Source of the DNA: Pseudorasbora parva | Taxonomy: Eukaryota > Chordata > Actinopteri > Cypriniformes > Gobionidae | Reading direction: 5' to 3' | Assembly: GCF_024679245.1 (NCBI RefSeq) | Contig: NC_090182.1 | Coordinates: 35,487,047 to 35,551,046 of the forward strand | Length of the DNA: 64,000 nucleotides | Part shown: positions 42,701 through 54,897 of the stretch, piece by piece | Layout: each line of letters opens with the position of its first letter | Numbering within the stretch: position 1 is the stretch's first letter | Notes under the pieces: generated by a model | Database searches by the model: none | Seen by the model: only the letters and a program-made list of their open reading frames with translations | Told to the model about the DNA's origin: nothing | Position numbers and translations under genes: made by a program

Positions 42701-45700
42701 AAATCGGTACTCAGTATCGGGTGCAGAAATCCTGATCGGAACATCCCTAATTACTACCTGAACTACTATATATAGTGTTGAATATAATGTATAATAATGC
42801 AATGGGGGGAAAGTTGTCCTGATCATAATAAAATAACAATAATATTATTTAAATAATAATAATAAAAAAATCATCTCTTCTTGCTTTTGGTTTAAATACC
42901 ACAATAAATATCGCATTGTGAGTTTAGTATCAGGATTTGCATGGAATCCAGACACGAGAGCATCGTTACACCGTTACACATCTGAAGAACATCCATTGTG
43001 CACATTGGCATGACAGTACTATTGTGCTGACCTTTCCCAAGCTGTAATCTCGTCTCTCTCTTGTCTTGTCCTCATCTGATCCTGAGCCCTGAAACATGAC
43101 CAAATAAAAAAACAGAAATCAGTGTCTGGCCTCCAGAACTGACACACATCAACATTAACAATGATGTAAAGGTAGTTACGCTTTCGTGGCCTCTGGGGCA
43201 ATCTGCATCCGGGTAAAAGACGTTCGAGACTTCCCAGAGATCCTAGAGGATCTCACTTTAGAAGAATGTCTCAAAGCATTTTCTCCGAGGTCTGCACTTC
43301 TTGTAAGCCGAAAAAAGTCCCGAATCTGGAGAGAGAATTACAAAACATCAGCTTGCGTGTTTCATTTGATCACACATTGCTGTGAGCTGACTTTACAACT
43401 CTTCTGAGCCTTATTTTAATTTTAAAAATCATATCAACAACAAATACAGATTCTTTCTAGATTGCCAGAATTATTTGTGCATTATTCACCACGCTCATCT
43501 GTGTCATGGGGTCCTTTATTTCAGGGTGTCCACACTCCATAACCTTGTCAAATGTGTTCTGGACCCACTCCGTCAGCTTGGAATACTGGAAGCTCTGGTG
43601 CTGTGATTCTCTAGCAGTTATTTCCTGAAGAACACATGAGCAGTCAGTGATCTTAGAGACAGAACTGTACAGAGACATCAGTGTGTGTTTGTCTATGTAA
43701 ATGTATGTGTGTATTTACCAGATCTCTTATTTCAAGACACAATGCTGCTTTCTCAGTCTCTTGTTTTGCAAGAGTAATGTCTAGCAGCGGAAGTTCAGAA
43801 ATAACTTTATTCAGCTCTATCTTCTTTTTCACCGTCTCTTTAGCTGCTGATTCCTCCTTTTCCATCATTTTTCTCTGCGCTATCAGAAAAGTCTTAGAAA
43901 TGTTTCTTTTCTTTTTAATGTTCTTCTCCTCTTCCTCTGGCTCTTTGGGCTGTCCAGACTCACGGACTTTACTGAAACGGTAACGGAGAAGGCTGTGAAT
44001 AATGTTGTCAGAAGCAGAATCTTCTTACATATGAACAATATTTAAATAACTGCACTATTGACTTTATTTTCATTTAAATAATAATGAAGTAATAATAAAA
44101 AAAACATCTCTTCTTGTTTTGGCTTAAAATATCGCAATAAATATCGCATTGTGAGTTTAGTATCAGGATTTGCATGGAATCGAGACACGAGTGCATCGTT
44201 ACACCGTTACACATCGGCAGAACATCCATTGTGCACATTGGCATGACAGTACTATTGTGCTGACCTTTCACAAGCTGTAATGTCTTTTCTTGCTTGTCTT
44301 GTCCTCATCTGATCCTGAGCTCTGAAACATGATCAAATAAAAAAAACAGAAATCAGTGTCTGGCCACCAGAACTGACACAAATCAACATTAACAATGATG
44401 TAAAGGTAGTTACGCTTTCGTGGCCTCCGGGGCAATCGGCTCTTTGGAACGGGGTTTGCGATCGACCTCACACTTGGTCCGATCATTTTTTGCCTTCCGC
44501 TCTCTTTCGGATATGGCACTTTTCTCCGGATATTTAAGCTGGGCCACATTCAAATGCTGTAAATAACACTAAGAAAGAATGAGAGAAAGGTTAGAAGAGT
44601 ACAGATGCTACACACAAATGAAAAACCTAATGCACACAATTAACAAGCAGTAGATATTTCATATGTGACCCTGGAGCATGAAAACAGTCCAGCGTCTCAC
44701 GGCTTTATCTTTGATGATAGCCAACAATGGGTCAAAATGATCCATTTTTCTTTCATGCCAAAAAATCATTAGGATATTAAGATCATGTTCCATGAAAATG
44801 TCATAAATGTCCTACCATAAATATATCAAAAATCTATTATTAGTAATACGAGGACAACTTTAAAGGTGATTTTCTCAATATTTAGATTTTTTGCACACCT
44901 CCAGATATTCAAATAGTTGTATCTCAGCCAAATATTGTCCTATCCATAGACTGTAAAAAAATATGGACGACACAACTCGTGAAGGTCTGAATATGGCACT
45001 GACATCTTGCGCAGATTTGGGACAGAGTCTGCGCAGTAGAGAGCAGGAAGAAGAGCCGCGATATCAAAAGCCCGTCCACGCCTCAGTCTCTTAAAAAGTC
45101 TGTTAGTGCCTCAGTGACAACTTCACTCAGAGAAGCCGTCAATCTCAGCTGTCAATCATGACGTCACACCCCCCGTTTTTATAAACTTATTTTAAAAAAA
45201 CGAACACTTGAAATGAAATCATTGTGATAAAAACATCTTCATTTATGTATTTACTTTGATTATTTATTTACATTTCATTATGACTCGGTTCGTGGTCCAG
45301 GGTCATATATTTCACAATTTCTTATTCATATGAACTGGAACAATCAGGATTTATAAAATTCACTTACTTCATAGCGCGTCTGTCTGAAACGTTCTGCTTT
45401 GCGTTGGTCAAAGCCAATGCCATACACTGATGATGATGCATACCGTTCTGCATAAAACATCACAGTCATTTCATGTTAATATGGTTCTCATGAAGTAACT
45501 TACTTCATACTCAAATAATATGTTTTGAATTAAAATGTTACAAACCGGTTATGTAAGAGCCAAAGATCGGAGGAAAAGTGAAAGGCTTCTCCAGATTGAG
45601 CTCCTGTTGATGATAAATGAGCATCAACACATGAAGACTTTTCTCAACACATACAGGGTTTCTGCAGATTTCATGAAGGTACTTTAAAGACCTTTTTAAG

Positions 45701-46741
45701 AATAAGTAACAAACATGTAAGGAATAAAATGAAGGTAACACAACAGCAGTGTGATCTCTAAATGTAGATGTTTAAGGAGAAACACTTCAGAGTTGGAGAT
45801 ATCTGTCGCATTTTTTAATTCATTTTACTAAAAAAAGCTTTAATGGTTTTGCTCAGAACCACAATAAAATGGGAATAACTTTTAATACCCCTTCTGATCA
45901 CACTGCAGAAAGGGATTTCTCTTTTTCCAGCACAAATGTCTGAAGATTCATAAGTCAAAACACATTTACTTCAGTTGGATAATGACATTGAATAGGAAGT
46001 CTTGTTTTCTGTGAAGTTTATGACTAAAACTAGAACAAATATCTGCAATGGGCTCAGAAAGATGCGCTCCATTTAGACGTTCTGACAGATATTTGACATT
46101 GTTTTAAGCATAAATCACTTCATTTTATAACATTTGTAAGACTTTTTATATTTTAGATTTGCATCTCAAGTTTTGTGCAGACAAACTTTATTTTCCTTCT
46201 TCCTCCTTTTTTTTAAAGTGATTTCAATCATATTTCAAGCTATTTATAACCATCACAGTAAATAATGCACATCTGAAGTGTCTCACCTGAAGGAAATAAT
46301 ACATTTGACATATTATTGGCTTTAATATATCGGACAAAAAATATACGGGCTGATGACAATAACATTAATAAACATATATCGTCCGATACAGATATGGTAG
46401 CTGTATTTCATACATCATCACAATGTAACGTTAACTTGATTTAAACTTGTTTAGATATTTGTATTGGAAAACAGGACATAAATACGATCATTTTTTGCAG
46501 TGCACATTTAAATGCCATGACTTTATGAATGTAAGACTTTCTGCCCTAATTGAAGATCATTTTAAGGCCTTTTTAAGACTCACAGAAGCCCTGAACATAT
46601 GAACGCAGGCTTAATATTAATAATGACCCATGTGGTTGTAAAAAAAAAACACTTTCAATAGTATGACAGCCTTCTTACCTTCTTCATCAAAATCTTCACC
46701 ACATTGGTTTTAGGTGGTGGTTGTGGCTGCAGTCCAGGCAT
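39711..46741 (-). CDS. 14-exon coiled-coil protein, CFAP100/CCDC38-like
   Basis: Spliced minus-strand gene. Exons by window coordinates:
46741-46679, 45603-45546, 45447-45368, 44556-44414, 44321-44265, 43971-43719, 43624-43490, 43325-43180, 43088-43032, 40794-40651, 40536-40392, 40300-40116, 40017-39921, 39806-39711.
Every junction has AG acceptor and GT donor, phases agree throughout, and lengths sum to 1,659 nt (552 codons plus TGA at 39713-39711). The product is Glu/Lys-rich with predicted coiled coils. The C-terminal half (SDEESDGSND, LKYLQFCKWDP, KKLVQRSPPIAKGIK) resembles in order and spacing the ends of ciliary CFAP100/CCDC38 proteins, and its length fits (~560-610). The N-terminal half matches weakly, so the family is tentative. 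The true start may lie further upstream. Confidence 0.72.
41644..41865 (+). pseudogene. THAP-domain exon with one stop
   Basis: ATG opens MSPKKCVFGCQTKTVLHRFA and the frame reads QQWM-stop-FAF, then ICSLHFGADCF and KAQLDAGFS. The C2CH zinc ligands (CVFGC and CSLH) and the Trp/Phe core of a THAP DNA-binding domain are visible. TAA at 41734-41736 is the only lesion before the TGA at 41863. THAP domains bind transposon ends. Confidence 0.8.
42104..42206 (-). pseudogene. First exon of the second ISL2EU-type gene
   Basis: ATG at 42206 gives MAFNQIQPYIYDPESDPEA and a Glu/Gln-rich stretch to LEQD, ending at a GTATGT donor (42103-42098). The same start occurs in many predicted fish proteins with a P2X7-like C-terminal domain. 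Here the rest is missing. Confidence 0.6.
42885..43205 (-). repeat. Duplicated exon block, downstream copy
   Basis: Matches 44095-44440 in exon 5/9 (RAQDQMRTRQ...), the surrounding introns and the end of exon 4/8 (IAPEATKA). Identity is high in the introns as well (shared GTACTATTGTGCTGACCTTT), so the whole segment was copied. Confidence 0.88.
44095..44440 (-). repeat. Duplicated exon block, upstream copy
   Basis: The partner of 42885-43205. Exon 4 differs from exon 8 in its 5' two-thirds, whereas exons 5 and 9 are both exactly 57 nt. Confidence 0.88.
44662..45306. mobile_element. hAT-like MITE (TATGTGACCCTGG termini) in an intron
   Basis: TATGTGACCCTGGAGCATGA at the left and TCGTGGTCCAGGGTCAT at the right are inverted. 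The perfect octamer ATATTTCA flanks it (44654-44661, 45307-45314). A second repeat-like insert occupies about 44945-45230. It lies between exons 3 and 4 of the coiled-coil gene. Confidence 0.8.
45604..46678. other. Intron 1 of the coiled-coil gene
   Basis: AT-rich, with no coding or repeat feature I can name. Confidence 0.6.
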
Positions 46742-46789
46742 TGCTGGGGTCAACAACGGTTGTCCGCTCTGAGCAGGCCTGAGTTTGCG

Positions 46790-48072
46790 AAAATTGTTTT
46801 TATACATTATGAAATTGTCAAAATGTTGATTCACAATCAGATGCTGAAAGGAAGTCGTTCAAAACCGCAAACGGATCAAGAGCTGTAGAAGATGCAGAAG
46901 TTGCTCAGAAATATAAATCCAGTCTAGAGTTTATTCCTCCAGTACTATGACGTCACGAATAGAACGCGCTCCTATGATGTCACACTGCAGCCGCGGGGGA
47001 TTGTTTTGATTTAAAGATAACCATAAATACGCTGCGTCCCCAAAAGAGTCTGTAGCAGAAGAGTATGCAAGCTTTGGGACATATACTTCATCTTTAACTC
47101 GTTGCTTAGTTTAAACTGCTCTGTCAATCAGCTTGCCACAGTTAAAATCCTCCACATTCAATTTAATACAATATTCAAAGACAAATGTAGTAGCATGTTG
47201 ATCTGCCATCATCTCTATATTGTAGAGTCTGTTTACAATTTGAATATAATGAAGCATTTAAAAGTTAATGGTCAAACATGTCATTACCTCCGTGCTGTTT
47301 GAAGGTAGTTATTGCCCTCTGGTGGCAGTAAAAAAAGAAAAACTGATGTTATGCCCTGTTATGACCACTGCACTAGGTTCTTATAACTAGCCTATATAAA
47401 GTGGCTTATAAATGCAGTGTTTTAGACATGAATACTTATTTAATTAGGTTGTGGATTTGGATTTATACTTATATATTCTCAAAGATTACTTTTTGTCATG
47501 GTTTAGATTTAAAAAATATATATATATTTTTTATGTTGATTTGAATGTCAGTTTTTACATTAATTTTACTACATTCAAACATGAGCACAGGAGGACATTT
47601 TGAATATATAACATCAAAATTCAATCAAAATGTAACAAAAATGAACAGGTAGCATATGTTTTATCACCGCATAACTGATCTGATTTTTACCTCTTATTTG
47701 AGAATTTTGGCTCAATTTTACCACATTTATAATGACAGCCATACCAGTTCATTTGTACGTGTATATTGTGGTTTGTGTGTGTGTTTGAGTGTGTGTCTGT
47801 TTTGAACTCTTGATGTTTTAGAGTGTAACCTCTTCCTTGTTGTTTTTTACTGCATTATGGCTGTATTATAGATTTTTTTCACACATTTGCAAAAATGCGC
47901 TCTGTGTGTCGCACTATTCAAATGTGTGTGTGTGTGTGTGGGGGGGGGGGGTAGCGTTGGTTGTGTTTATTTTGCACTCTTGGTATTTTAGAGTGTACTT
48001 TTTTTTGGTTAATGGCTGATTTGTATCACCAAAAGATTCCCTGAGTTTTTGTGTTTTTGCGTATTTCCCATT
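46790..48072. other. Upstream of the coiled-coil gene, no gene seen
   Basis: Presumed promoter side of the minus-strand gene, but I see no convincing core element. A GT run and a poly-G tract are at 47925-47951. Two related ~30-bp segments (CTCTTGATGTTTTAGAGTGT and CACTCTTGGTATTTTAGAG) lie near 47808 and 47977. Confidence 0.45.
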
Positions 48073-48077
48073 CATTT

Positions 48078-48669
48078 TGTCATGAAGGTAAGGATCACAG
48101 CAGATGCGGAGAAATTATGCAAGCTTTTATTCAACACCAGGCTTGCCAGCGAGCTCAGGCAATACAAATAATGTCAATAAAGCAACTCAGGGTAGTAGTC
48201 GTAGAATAAAGTTCAAACTCAGGTTTCGGCTAGTGGGCAGCGCAGCCGCGGTCAGCCCGATGGTATCGAGGGAGTGAGAGAAGACTCCGTGTGACAGGGA
48301 GTGAGAGCGGGCAGGCCCTTCCCAGGGAGAGGTAGTGGCGAGTGGCGCTTCACCGGTTTAGAGCGTTTAGAGGAGTTCCCCTAATATAAATCAGCCTCTC
48401 CCACACGACGGGACTAAGACATTAGGTAAACAAACATTCTTACATGCAGGGAAAAATGTAATACTCAGGCAAAGACGAGCAGAAAGCGGGGGAAACAAAA
48501 TAGAGATCCTTATGAGGGGAGAAAAGGAATCAGTTGAGGGAGAACAAGTGGCGGCTAAACGCCAAAGAGAAACAGCTGAGGGAGATAATGACCAGATGAG
48601 GGGGTGTGAGCGTCAATGAGAAAAAGTGATAGTGCAGATAGAGAGAGGGAAGAACCGGATCGTGGCGGT
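48078..48669 (+). mobile_element. LTR-like repeat, possible solo LTR
   Basis: A GC-richer 592-bp block beginning TGTCATGAAGG and flanked by CATTT on both sides (48073-48077, 48670-48674). No ORF. The right end is not a canonical CA, so boundaries and class are tentative. Confidence 0.4.
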
Positions 48670-48674
48670 CATTT

Positions 48675-49590
48675 TTGACCGCGAAGGAAAGAAGTGTGAC
48701 TTTTTTTTTACGACGCTTTATATACCCGAAACATTTCCATGTAGGAAATAGTAGGGAACAAAATAAGCATGAACAGAACTCAGTGAAACAAGGACATGTA
48801 AACTAAAAGTACATAATACATGACATAAACCTGACAACAACAAAAGTTTAAATAATATCAGTGAACATCAAAACAACCTTACATTTACTCAAGCTGCAAT
48901 GCATGCTGGGAATTTACAAACATTTCAGGCATATTGTTAATTTGTGTTTGACTAGATGTGTTTTATGTAGTTTCAACCATTTGCATTTGTTTATTCTGTG
49001 TGCATTTGTAACTCAAAAGGTCATGTTAACTGGAATATATATTGATGTTTTGGTTTTTTTTACAGTGTGATAAATTGCTTGTGATGTTCCTCAATTGTAA
49101 GTGGCTTGTTATAAAATCATAAAAAGTGTAAATGTCATGTTGCTGCTTTATATACACCGCATCACAAAAGTGACAAAACCTAGTGAATTAAACCCAGCAT
49201 GTGTCAGATTAAAAATGACGAAGTCAAGCACAACTAACACTGCCTATGAGCAGGTGCAGAGGCTAGCTGAGGTCCTAAATCTTTGACATTGGGTCTTTAA
49301 AGGTAGTCTCTTTGACATTTGAATGAAGAGTACACTCTTAATTTAACAACCATGTTATCCTCTCAGCATTTAGTCAAAGAGAAAAACTCTATTTTTATAT
49401 AACAAAAGCTATTCCATGCTGATGAGAATGACATGTATCAAGATCAAACCAAGTATACGACGACCCATGTTTCAACTCTGAGGATGGACAACTGGAAGAC
49501 GAACATGTTGCTGACAGAAGTTACTGTCTCATCTCGTGCATATTAACTAAGTTATATTTTATGCATACTAGAGCGCAGTGATTGGATTGA
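48675..49590. other. Non-coding interval
   Basis: No gene, RNA or repeat family recognised; AT-rich. Confidence 0.45.
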
Positions 49591-49591
49591 A

Positions 49592-49868
49592 TAACTTTAT
49601 GTCATGAATATATGTCGAGAAACGGCCGACGTCAGCATGTGCCCACCAGCCCATACATGGACCGAAATGCCCGTGCTGACGTCAGATTCCGTGACGTTGC
49701 TCCGACTAAACTTTTCAAACCGGAAGACAGAAATCGCTCTGAAAAATGCAAAAATAAATATGTTTCACTTATGAATTAGAATAATGAATACCTTTAGTTT
49801 TTTCAATGATGTGCAATCTATACTGTTTATATCTCAAAAAATGTGTTTTGGGGTTTCATGACCCTTTA
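49592..49868. mobile_element. MITE fragment ending TTTCATGACCCTTTAA
   Basis: The terminus GGGGTTTCATGACCCTTTAA is that of an abundant fish DNA-transposon MITE. The opposite end is not intact. It abuts the minus-strand exon at 49867. Confidence 0.5.
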
Positions 49869-50013
49869 AAGTAGTAAGCTGAGGAGATATAGCATTCTGG
49901 CCGCAGATCAGCTGCTTCATCAAGGCATTCACAGTAACTGGGCTTGAGCTTGAGGCTGCTTGTCCTCCTTTGTTCAGTGGAGTAGAAAAACTAAGGTTCC
50001 TTTTACTCTCCAT
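49867..50013 (-). pseudogene. Minus-strand first exon, head-to-head with the 50.3-kb gene
   Basis: ATG at 50013 reads MESKRNLSFSTPLNKGGQ and SSPVTVNALMKQL for 49 codons, up to the MITE edge. No known domain. It lies 316 bp from the opposite-facing ATG at 50329, so the pair could share a bidirectional promoter inside one element. Whether it is real coding sequence is uncertain. Confidence 0.35.
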
Positions 50014-51102
50014 AATAAATCTGTCGAAAATGATCGATTCCAAATCTCAACCAAACACCACAAAAAAACAACAATCCGTTCTCTGTACTTCCGGAAACAA
50101 TGCGGAGGTTTCAACTTTTGCGCGCATGAAACAATACACTACTATTGGGTGCGCCTCCGTCCCCACCTTTATTGTGAGTGGTTGATTTCAAACCTCAAAC
50201 CGCCCCCTCTTTGGCGCGTACTGTTTGCTTGCTAATCCCCACTCAAACCACGCTCTCGGTATGACGCGTCGCAGGTGTATCTTTAATTTGGTGCAAAAAT
50301 ATAATGCTGGACATAATTATCTATCAACATGGAAGGACAACCACCTGTTGATAATAATACGAGAAAGAGAGCTCGGCGGTTTTGCGACCACTGCAACGAG
50401 AATGTTTCACATGCATATTTTTATCTTCACAAAAAAAGTTTTTTTTTTTCACAATGGAGCGATTACAGCTGAGACAAATCACAACACAGAGCTGGAAGTG
50501 AGTGCATGTGATGAACTTCATCCAGGCGAAATGAGACCTGTGGACTGGGATGATGCTGGTATTCATTTTGGTAAGTTACTGAAATTTTTTTTTTAATGTA
50601 AAACCAAATGACAAGTAAAATAAGATGGTGATCATCAGCATTTGGTTTATATATTTACTGATGTTCATGATCTGCTTTGGTTAGAGTTGACACACAATAG
50701 TGATTTGCTTGTTTTCAGAATGTAGTAAGTTTGTGTTTTTTCCAGTATAGGCATAAGCAGAGGTGGAAAGTAACGAATTACATTTACTCGCGTTACTGTA
50801 ATTGAGTAGTTTTTCTGTGTACTTACTTTTTTAAGTAGTTTTAAAAATCTGTAATTTTACTTTTACTTAAGTACATTTTGATTAAAGTATTGTACTTCGC
50901 TACATTTTAAACCACATCCGTTACTGAGTAAAAATAAATCATTAATGCAAAGAGAGGAGGAAAAAAACCGCGATCCGGAAATGACTAATATTGAATAGAG
51001 GGGACCATAGGGCGCGGGACGCGGGAGAGAACATGCGCGCAAATATCAGATGGAGACGAACAAGACGTCAGTGACGCAGACCCAGGTGAAAGCATAACGC
51101 CG

Positions 51103-51258
51103 TCGTGAACTCCTGGCTAGTATGGAAATACTTTGGATATAGAAAAAAATAATGTGGTGTTGTCCTGGAGGATATCAAATTTGCACAAAATGTGGATGCA
51201 AATGAAGAAACACATAGAACATGTTCGGGCACACATCCCTCTGTGCAGATAAAGGTAT
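51103..51258 (+). pseudogene. Degraded BED-type zinc finger of a hAT transposase
   Basis: Reading frames alternate over SWLVWKYFGYRKK, then GVVLED, and ICTKCGCK followed by NMFGHTSL. This order (W..FGY, CxxC, later H) is that of hAT BED fingers. Several frameshifts and a stop make it non-functional. Confidence 0.45.
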
Positions 51259-51457
51259 GTTTATAACTTAGGCCGATTGATTTCTGTGACGCAGAGGGAA
51301 TCCCGGAATCCAGTCATGAACATTAACTTTACATTATAACGTAGATTTGGTGTAATACACTCAAACTGGTGGATGAACGAAAAACTCGAATGTAGAGCTG
51401 TAGGCCTTAGAAATAAATCAAATCGCGACATGGTCTGTGAACATTAAAGCACAACAT

Positions 51458-51620
51458 TTCCCAGATAGCACACATACGTCTGGCCGACGTCGGCCCCAGA
51501 GCGGACGTCGGCCTCCAAATCATAACATCGAATAAGTATCGGCCAGGCATACGCGAATATCGCTTTATTTCCAGCTCGTCGGCTTTGGGTCGGCCCAATA
51601 TACTGGAGGCCGATGCTGTG
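51458..51620. mobile_element. GC-rich MITE fragment (CCCAGATAGCACACA end)
   Basis: CCCAGATAGCACACATACGT followed by GGCCGACGTCGGC. The inverted counterpart TGTGTGCTATCTGGG lies at 60025-60042, and a second partial copy near 59805. Confidence 0.5.
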
Positions 51621-53730
51621 TTTATCTGTTATTGTTTGCTCATGATGCCCATTCATCTCTTTGCCACCAACCCGAGAGAAAGACGAAGCGACGCGACGCC
51701 ATCTGTGGGTTTTAGGTACATTTTCACTTGAGGAAATCAGAAAAAAAACAGGCAGTTTGTAATCGCAGTTTTCACTCCAAGAATTCCTCACAGTTTTTAG
51801 TCAGAAATGGTGCATACTCTTGTGCCAAAGTTTTTTGAGTTGCCAAACTGTCTGAACATTTGTCATCATCTGATAAATAAAATGACTGTTCATTAAATTG
51901 GTAATGTACGTGTTTATTTACGTAATGCTGCTGCGTGACTTTGACGGGCGTGCGTTGAACAGTCAAACACTGGAAGTTACCATGGAAACGGGCCGGAGTT
52001 TGCAGCAAGCCAGCAACAGCACAGTAACGGACACGCTCCTGTTATTTTCGCTGCTTTCAGGTAAGTTTAGTCCATAAACATTACACAAATAATATAAAAC
52101 TGTTCCGTACACGTTTCTTACTGTAATTGACACGCTTCTGTCGAATATTTACTTTATTAAAATTGTTCAGTGTCTTTGAAAAAGTCCGTTAGCATCTCAA
52201 CCGTTTTTTATTAGCAGTTTGCTAATATACTTTAGCTCTAATGAAAGTGAGTTTTTAATCACGTCTTTATGTGCAGAAGAGAGGCTTTGATAGTTTTTTT
52301 TTAGGTTTGCTGGTAGTCTGTCAATGGGTTATTGGAAGTGAGCTAATTTATTTAACCTAACTTCACTATAAGTTAATGTTATTACAGGAAACGCCAAAAT
52401 CAAATGAAATGATCTTTCACGGTAAAAAAAACAACAACAACAACCTAAATTACATTTAATGTTTAATTATTTTATACCAATTACGTTCATTTTTTCCCCC
52501 CCTGTGATTTCAGTAAAAAAAAAAATAATACAACAACGGAGGCAAAGGATGGTCCCATGGGCTGCTGACAAAGAAGGGTAAAATCTCATTAGATCTTTAG
52601 TATTTTTTCTACAAAAGGTAACACTTTAGTAAGGTGAACAATTCTTAGCTTGCACTTTTGCTGTTTATTAGTATTATTAAGCACATATTAATGCATGACC
52701 TTATACTACAACATCCCTAAATTCTTCCTGGTATCTAACTAAACTTAAACGCTACAACAACTACCTTACTATCTATTAAGCAGTAAATTATGAATTTGAG
52801 GCAAAAGTTAAGTGAATGTTTCCCTTACCAAAGTGTTACCATAATAAATATTTTACCTACATCACCATGCATGTTATTTTCTTTTGCAAAATTATTTTTT
52901 ATTACAGTTTGCAAGGTTCTGACAACCACACGTAAGTAGCACTGAGCAATGTAAAATGAAGTAAGCCTAAAACAAATTATGTAAAGAAATTATTGTATGC
53001 ATACTCTGTATATTCTACTTCTCTTCTCTGCATTTCACCTCTGCTCTAGCTTGTTTCCTTCTAATAAGCCTGACATTATATAGGCTCTGTGATAAATTGT
53101 TTATGTTCCTAGATTCTTCCATGCTGATGGCCTGCACTCCTGTTGAAGAAAATCTCAGGCCAAAAACTAGATGACTGGTAAGCAAAACCTCAAAAATTAT
53201 ACTACTGTTCAAAATTTGGGGGTCTGTACATTTTAAAAACATTAACTCCATGTTGTTACAGTAAGACCGTCTGAAAAGCCTTTAGGGTAAAATAATCAGC
53301 AAAATTAGACAAGGTGACAAATGTAATGTGTTATAGTTTTTATTTATGATTAACTATTATGATAACAGGATGTTATGGTCTTAAATACTTTTACTAAATA
53401 CTTAAATACTTTAAATGCTGACTGTGGTTCAGGCGGTCAACAACTTTAGGCATTTAAGTTATTTTTCAGCATACTCACTGCTCATACTATTAGCCTCTAA
53501 AATGTTTGAATTATATCACAATACAGTATCAGAGGGTAAAGATATCATTAGAGTTCTTACAGTTATTGCTGTGCTCTTATTACCAGATCAGATATAAAGC
53601 CCAGCGTTTGGTGCTGAGATTTTTCAGGACAAGGCCTTGATGACATCTACAATTAGTACATGCAGATGGTGAGTTTCCCAATAGCTGCCACTATCCCAGA
53701 TCAAAAGACTGAAAACAACAGGCTTCAATC
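51620..53730. other. hAT interior, no gene supported
   Basis: Short exon-like pieces with flanking GT (e.g. GGATGGTCCCATGGGCTGCT near 52550) are visible, but no domain can be assigned. Confidence 0.4.
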
Positions 53731-53738
53731 TGTATTAA

Positions 53739-54418
53739 AGGTATAGTTCACTCAAAAAGACTGTGCTGTTTATCTGCTGGGCTTCCGAGATGTAGGTGTG
53801 TTTATTTCTTCAGTAGAACACAAATGAAGATTTTTAACTTAGCTGTTGCTCATATAATGCATGTCAATGGGGTGTATTTCTATGAGAGTAAAAAACACAA
53901 AGACTTAGGAATCCATATTAAACACAGCGGCACGTGGCGACACATTGATGTCTTAAGAAACAAAACGATCACTTTCTGTGAGAAGCACACCAGTATTTGT
54001 GTTATTTTTTACCTCATATCAGACGAATCTCATCTAGTATTCCCAACGCCATTAGTTCCATCTAAGAAGGTCAAAACCCGGTGCGATCATAGATATATGC
54101 CTTATTAGTGCCTGCATGGATCGGTCGAATGAGGCATCTACGTTCGCGCCGGGATTTTGACCTACTCATCCTAAATGAGATTCGTCTTATATGAGGTAAA
54201 AAAATAACACATACAGTTGTGTTTATCACAGAAACCGATCGTTTCGATGTGTCGCCACGAGCCACAGGGTTTAATATGGATTAATATCGCTCGTATAATG
54301 CATGTCAAAGTTAAAAATCTTCATCTGAGTTCTACTGAAAAAACAAACACACCGACATCTCAGATGCCCTGCGGGTCAGCAGATAAACATCACATTTTCA
54401 TTTTTGGGTGAACTACCT
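53739..54418. mobile_element. Foldback MITE with ~330-bp arms, TTAA-flanked
   Basis: AGGTATAGTTCACTCAAAAA and TTTTTGGGTGAACTACCT are the outer ends, and TTAA is present on both sides (53735-53738, 54419-54422). The arms correspond along nearly their whole length (e.g. GATGAAGATTTTTAACTT and its complement), meeting near 54090. Confidence 0.85.
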
Positions 54419-54694
54419 TTAATTTATTTTGATAGATTTAATGTTACATTGTTAGTCTGGAAAATACACTCAAAAACAAAGCTATTGAACGAACTTAAAT
54501 TAAGGAAAACTTTTCCACAAAATTGAATTACATTTTTCAAAATCTAATGGAATTATCTGTTATAATCTTGTTATATGAATTTAATGGGTTAGTTCACCCA
54601 AAAATGAAAAATCTCACTACAGTGGTTCTACAATCATTTTATGAAGCGATGAGAATAGTTTTTGTCCGCCAAAAAAAGCAAAATAACGACTTAT

Positions 54695-54884
54695 ATAGTG
54701 ATGGCTGATTTCAAAACACCGCTTCCTGAAGCTTCGAACCGTTATGAATCAGTATCGAATCATGATTCGGATCGTCAAAGTCACGTGATTTCAGCAGTTT
54801 GGCGGTTTGACACGCAATCCGAATCATGAATCGATATGCTCGGATGCTTCAGGAAGAAGTGTTTTAAAATCACCCATCACTATA
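54695..54884. repeat. 190-bp foldback inside the MITE
   Basis: ATAGTGATGGCTGATTTCAA pairs with the complement of the CACCCATCACTAT end. GCTTCCTGAAGC and GAATCATGATTCGGAT form the inner stem. Confidence 0.75.
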
Positions 54885-54897
54885 GAAGTCATTATTT

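Noticed and set aside
43457..43624. Exon 7 of the coiled-coil gene as a terminal exon with the TAG at 43459-43457
   Set aside because: A GTGAAT donor at 43489-43484 gives a phase-0 exon that joins exon 8 without a shift, and the total then closes to 552 codons. An alternative end at the TAG remains possible but is less economical.
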